From Dyella_B sp036746095 (GTDB lineage Bacteria > Pseudomonadota > Gammaproteobacteria > Xanthomonadales > Rhodanobacteraceae), in assembly GCF_036746095.1 (NCBI RefSeq), contig NZ_DAIOEU010000019.1:4083-68082 (forward strand): a DNA stretch of 64,000 nucleotides, given 5' to 3'. The notes under the pieces are model-generated. The model worked only from the letters and a program-made list of their open reading frames with translations. It made no database searches and was not told the origin of the DNA. Shown here piece after piece: positions 61,751 to 64,000 of the stretch; the first letter of the stretch is position 1, and each line of letters opens with the position of its first letter. Both the position numbers and the translations under genes were made by a program.

Positions 61751-63034
61751 TCAGCCCGCGCGTGCCAGCCGCATCGCGATGCGCGCTGCATTCAGAGTGG
61801 CAGCAATGTCCTCATCGCTATGGGCGGAAGAGAGGAAGCCGGCTTCGAATGCGCTCGGCGCAAGGAATACGCCATGTTCGAGCATGCCTTGAAAGAAGCG
61901 GTTGAACATCGCAGTATCGGCCGCCGTGGCCTGCGCGTAACTGCTCACCGTTTCGTGCGTGAAGAACAGTCCGAACATGCCGCCCACCCGATTGGTGCTG
62001 AATGGAACGCCCTCGCCATCGGCTACTGCCTGCAAGCCATCGGTCAACATGTGCGTGCGTGCAGCGAGCGTGTCGTAGAATCCGGGTGCTTGCACTAGCT
62101 CAAGCATGGCCAGGCCAGCAGCCATTGCAACCGGGTTCCCGCTCAGGGTGCCAGCTTGGTAGATCGGGCCGGCCGGTGCAATCTGTTCCATCAGCTCGCG
62201 GCGTCCACCGTAGGCGCCCACCGGCATGCCGCCACCGATGATCTTGCCGAAGGTGGATAGGTCGGGTTTGATCCCATACAGCGCCTGCGCGCCACCGAGC
62301 GCTACGCGGAAACCGGTCATCACCTCATCGAAGATCAGCAGCGCGCCGTGGCGCGTGCAAAGCTCGCGCAGCCCTTGCAAGTAGCCTTCCCGCGGGGGAA
62401 TGCAGTTCATATTGCCGGCAACCGGTTCGATGATCAGGCCGGCGATATCGTTACCACGCTCCGCAAACAATGCTTGGGCCGCTTGCAGATCGTTATAGGG
62501 CAAGGTCAGGGTGAGATCGGCGTTTGCCGTCGGTACGCCGGGTGACGTCGGCACGCCGAACGTCAGCGCGCCGGAGCCGGCTTTTACTAAGAAGCTGTCG
62601 CCATGCCCGTGATAGCAGCCTTCGAACTTCACGATCTTGTTGCGTCCGGTAGCGCCGCGCGCCAGACGGATGGCCGACATGGTCGCCTCCGTGCCGGAAT
62701 TGACCATGCGTACCATCTCTACGGAAGGCACCAGTCGCGTGATGGTCTCCGCCATCGCCACTTCGGCCGGGCAGGGCGTGCCGAATGACAGTCCGTCCCG
62801 TACCGCACGCTCAACCGCTTCGCGCACCTGAGGATGGTTGTGCCCCACGACCATCGGGCCCCAAGAGCCGACATAGTCGATATAACGCTTGCCTTCAACA
62901 TCCCACAGATAGGCACCCTCAGCACGTGCGGTGAAAAAAGGCTCGCCACCGACGGATTTGAAAGCGCGGACTGGAGAATTCACGCCGCCAGGCAGCAGTT
63001 TGAGGGCGCGCTGGAAAAGTTCATGGTTGGTCAT
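61751..63034 (-). CDS. hemL: Glutamate-1-semialdehyde 2,1-aminomutase
   Basis: Makes 5-aminolevulinate, precursor of haem and siroheme. HELFQRALKLLPGGVNSPVRAFKSVGGEPFF at the start, VDYVGSWGPMVVGHNHP, NSGTEATMSAIRLARGATGR, KFEGCYHGHGDSFLVKAGSG, DEVMTGFRVALGGAQ and PLP Lys in TFGKIIGGGMPVGAYGG. 427 aa from the ATG at 63034; a TTG at 63061 would add nine residues. The channel gene follows 5 bp later. Confidence 0.95.
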   Translation of the reverse strand: MTNHELFQRALKLLPGGVNSPVRAFKSVGGEPFFTARAEGAYLWDVEGKRYIDYVGSWGPMVVGHNHPQVREAVERAVRDGLSFGTPCPAEVAMAETITRLVPSVEMVRMVNSGTEATMSAIRLARGATGRNKIVKFEGCYHGHGDSFLVKAGSGALTFGVPTSPGVPTANADLTLTLPYNDLQAAQALFAERGNDIAGLIIEPVAGNMNCIPPREGYLQGLRELCTRHGALLIFDEVMTGFRVALGGAQALYGIKPDLSTFGKIIGGGMPVGAYGGRRELMEQIAPAGPIYQAGTLSGNPVAMAAGLAMLELVQAPGFYDTLAARTHMLTDGLQAVADGEGVPFSTNRVGGMFGLFFTHETVSSYAQATAADTAMFNRFFQGMLEHGVFLAPSAFEAGFLSSAHSDEDIAATLNAARIAMRLARAG

Positions 63035-63245
63035 TGGCAGCAACTCGATGGAGAGAGGCAATCTGTGACGCTTGGACTGCGTCGGGGGAGGCCGTCATTT
63101 TCCAGGCGATCCTCGTTGGCCGCCAGTCGTATGCGCAAAGGCGTGGCTGTGTTCAGGCGCGCCGGATAAAAGACCCGCACGGCCGCTTTCGCATCGCTGG
63201 AGGAGTTGCGAGAATGTGCCATTAACTCTGATCTCGCGAGTCCCT

Positions 63246-63440
63246 ATGAATCAAATGTCCACCGAAACCACCTTGCGCAAATGGATGTGCGTGGTCTGCG
63301 GCTTCATTTATGACGAGGCCGAAGGGCTGCCGGAAGAGGGCATCGAGCCCGGCACGCGCTGGGAAGATGTGCCCGATACCTGGACCTGCCCCGATTGCGG
63401 TGCGACCAAAAGCGACTTCGAGATGGTCGTGATCGACTGA
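63246..63440 (+). CDS. Rubredoxin
   Basis: Small one-iron electron carrier. CVVCGFIYDEAEGLPEEGIEPGTRWEDVPDTWTCPDCGATKSDFEMV holds both CxxC pairs (Fe(S-Cys)4). 64 aa from 63246; ATG at 63255 also possible. Divergent from hemL, as in relatives. Partner oxidoreductase unknown (alkane hydroxylase or rubredoxin reductase are not in the window). Confidence 0.93.
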   Translation: MNQMSTETTLRKWMCVVCGFIYDEAEGLPEEGIEPGTRWEDVPDTWTCPDCGATKSDFEMVVID

Positions 63441-63541
63441 TTCCGCCGCGCGCTGCCTGCAAATCGCCCGATTTCGCCAGCGCCCTGGCTTTTCTCTCTG
63501 CTGCAATGGGTTCCACGCAGAACCCACCCCGAGGCACGGAC

Positions 63542-63712
63542 ATGCAGCAATTCATTCCTTTCGAAGATGATTGGGACGCGTTGGAAAAGATGCGGCCCGA
63601 GTCGTTGATCCCCTATCGCGTCGGCTACGTGCCTGTGCACGAAGCCGGCCAGGCGAGGCGGAAAGATGCCTCCGGCAACGCACCTTCGTGTCTGCCGGAT
63701 GCCATGAAGTAA
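63542..63712 (+). CDS. Small conserved-looking protein
   Basis: 56 aa, MQQFIPFEDDWDALEKMRPE with SLIPYRVGYVPVHEAGQARR; acidic N-terminal half, basic C-terminal half. No motif recognised. Begins 101 bp after the rubredoxin stop. Start chosen by composition; frame is open upstream to 63395. Confidence 0.5.
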   Translation: MQQFIPFEDDWDALEKMRPESLIPYRVGYVPVHEAGQARRKDASGNAPSCLPDAMK

Positions 63713-63846
63713 TTCCGCTCTGGGTGGGCTCTTCCTTGCACCGGAGCTCGTGCCAGCCGGGCAGGCTAAGTGGTGGCTAGCCACGAGCGTCCGGTTTGCG
63801 TTTCGCTCTCTGCGCGAAATTTTTGCGCAGATTGTGCTTTCGCCCC

Positions 63847-63875
63847 TTCACAGGACTGTAAACCGGCGCTATGAT
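63847..63875 (+). promoter_or_regulatory. Sigma-70-like promoter, upstream of tandem pair
   Basis: TTCACA (63847-63852), 17-bp spacer, TATGAT (63870-63875): five of six consensus bases at each box. Confidence 0.5.
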
Positions 63876-63950
63876 TTCACCCCCTTCGACGAGACAGTCC
63901 TTCGCGAAGGTTCCCCTAAAAACCTCCGGCAACAATTTCGATTTTGGGTG

Positions 63951-63978
63951 TTGACGGAAGGATGAAGGGATGTAGAAT
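63951..63978 (+). promoter_or_regulatory. Strong sigma-70 promoter (rrn/stable-RNA P1-like)
   Basis: TTGACG (63951-63956), 16-bp spacer, TAGAAT (63973-63978), an A/T-rich stretch upstream and a GC-rich discriminator GGGCGGCTC, as in stringently controlled stable-RNA promoters. The transcript runs off the window. From 63713 onward no gene is seen. Confidence 0.6.
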
Positions 63979-64000
63979 GGGCGGCTCACCCGGGACGAAA

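Noticed and set aside
63031..63222. Small ORFs between hemL and rubredoxin
   Set aside because: Short, overlapping on both strands, and lying over the divergent promoter region; no motif. A thiE gene sometimes found here in relatives is not present.

Overview
The window is GC-rich chromosomal DNA with dense coding on both strands. Gene content and order point to a gammaproteobacterium of the Xanthomonadales (Lysobacterales), most likely Rhodanobacteraceae (Dyella, Rhodanobacter, Frateuria or Luteibacter type). The clues are a short adenylate kinase, a PIMT gene next to tolC, a VpsR-type sigma-54 activator, and a hemL/rubredoxin neighbourhood just upstream of a strong stable-RNA-like promoter. 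The genus is an inference. There is no phage, no CRISPR array and no transposase gene.

Layout. (1) 1-1129: 5' part of an LTA-synthase-like membrane sulfatase, cut by the window edge. (2) 1.3-16.5 kb: an almost complete assimilatory sulfate pathway. It holds cysG (siroheme), cysB (regulator), a fused ATP sulfurylase/APS kinase, cysH, cysI and cysJ on one strand. On the other strand are an OprP-like porin, the sulfate-binding protein, cysT, cysW and cysA. A shared GGACGT-type palindrome lies upstream of cysG/cysB, cysJ/porin and (as a half version) sbp. (3) 16.6-22.7 kb: glnE, an ELM1-family protein, a nitroreductase, YceI and a CHCC zinc-finger protein. (4) 22.8-30.4 kb: envelope polysaccharide and LPS genes (two GT4s, an O-antigen ligase-like protein, a WaaE-like GT2, a polysaccharide deacetylase, an LpxL-like acyltransferase, waaA). 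(5) 30.5-33.8 kb: tolC, a PIMT-family methyltransferase and a TetR regulator. (6) 33.8-37.4 kb: TPP riboswitch and thiC, then a DUF3224 gene split by a 289-bp MITE, then bacterioferritin. (7) 37.5-41 kb: an MDR dehydrogenase, an MFS exporter and a divergent LysR gene broken by a 5-bp duplication. (8) 41-55.4 kb: soluble pyrophosphatase, a MocR regulator with a divergent membrane protein, a 2OG-Fe(II) oxygenase, prolyl oligopeptidase, membrane pyrophosphatase, PPi-dependent phosphofructokinase, adk, mpl and a two-gene ABC transporter. (9) 55.5-63.7 kb: LON-domain protein, SDR, sigma-54 activator, a 665-bp gap with structured DNA, an ArgD-like aminotransferase, a VOC protein, a K+ channel with a zinc ribbon, hemL and rubredoxin. 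(10) 63.8-64 kb: tandem sigma-70-like promoters that probably drive a stable RNA operon beyond the edge.

How the genes work together. Sulfate crosses the outer membrane (porin), is bound (Sbp) and imported (CysTWA), activated to PAPS (Sat-CysC), and reduced to sulfite (CysH) and sulfide (CysIJ with siroheme from CysG), probably under CysB. A second theme is pyrophosphate: the reversible PPi-phosphofructokinase, the H+-pumping pyrophosphatase and the soluble pyrophosphatase lie within 10 kb.

The most notable observations are the MITE insertion with a TA duplication, the shared palindromic motif in the cys region, the frameshifted LysR gene, the possible minus-strand transcript at 58.5-58.9 kb, and the zinc-ribbon K+ channel apparently coupled to hemL.
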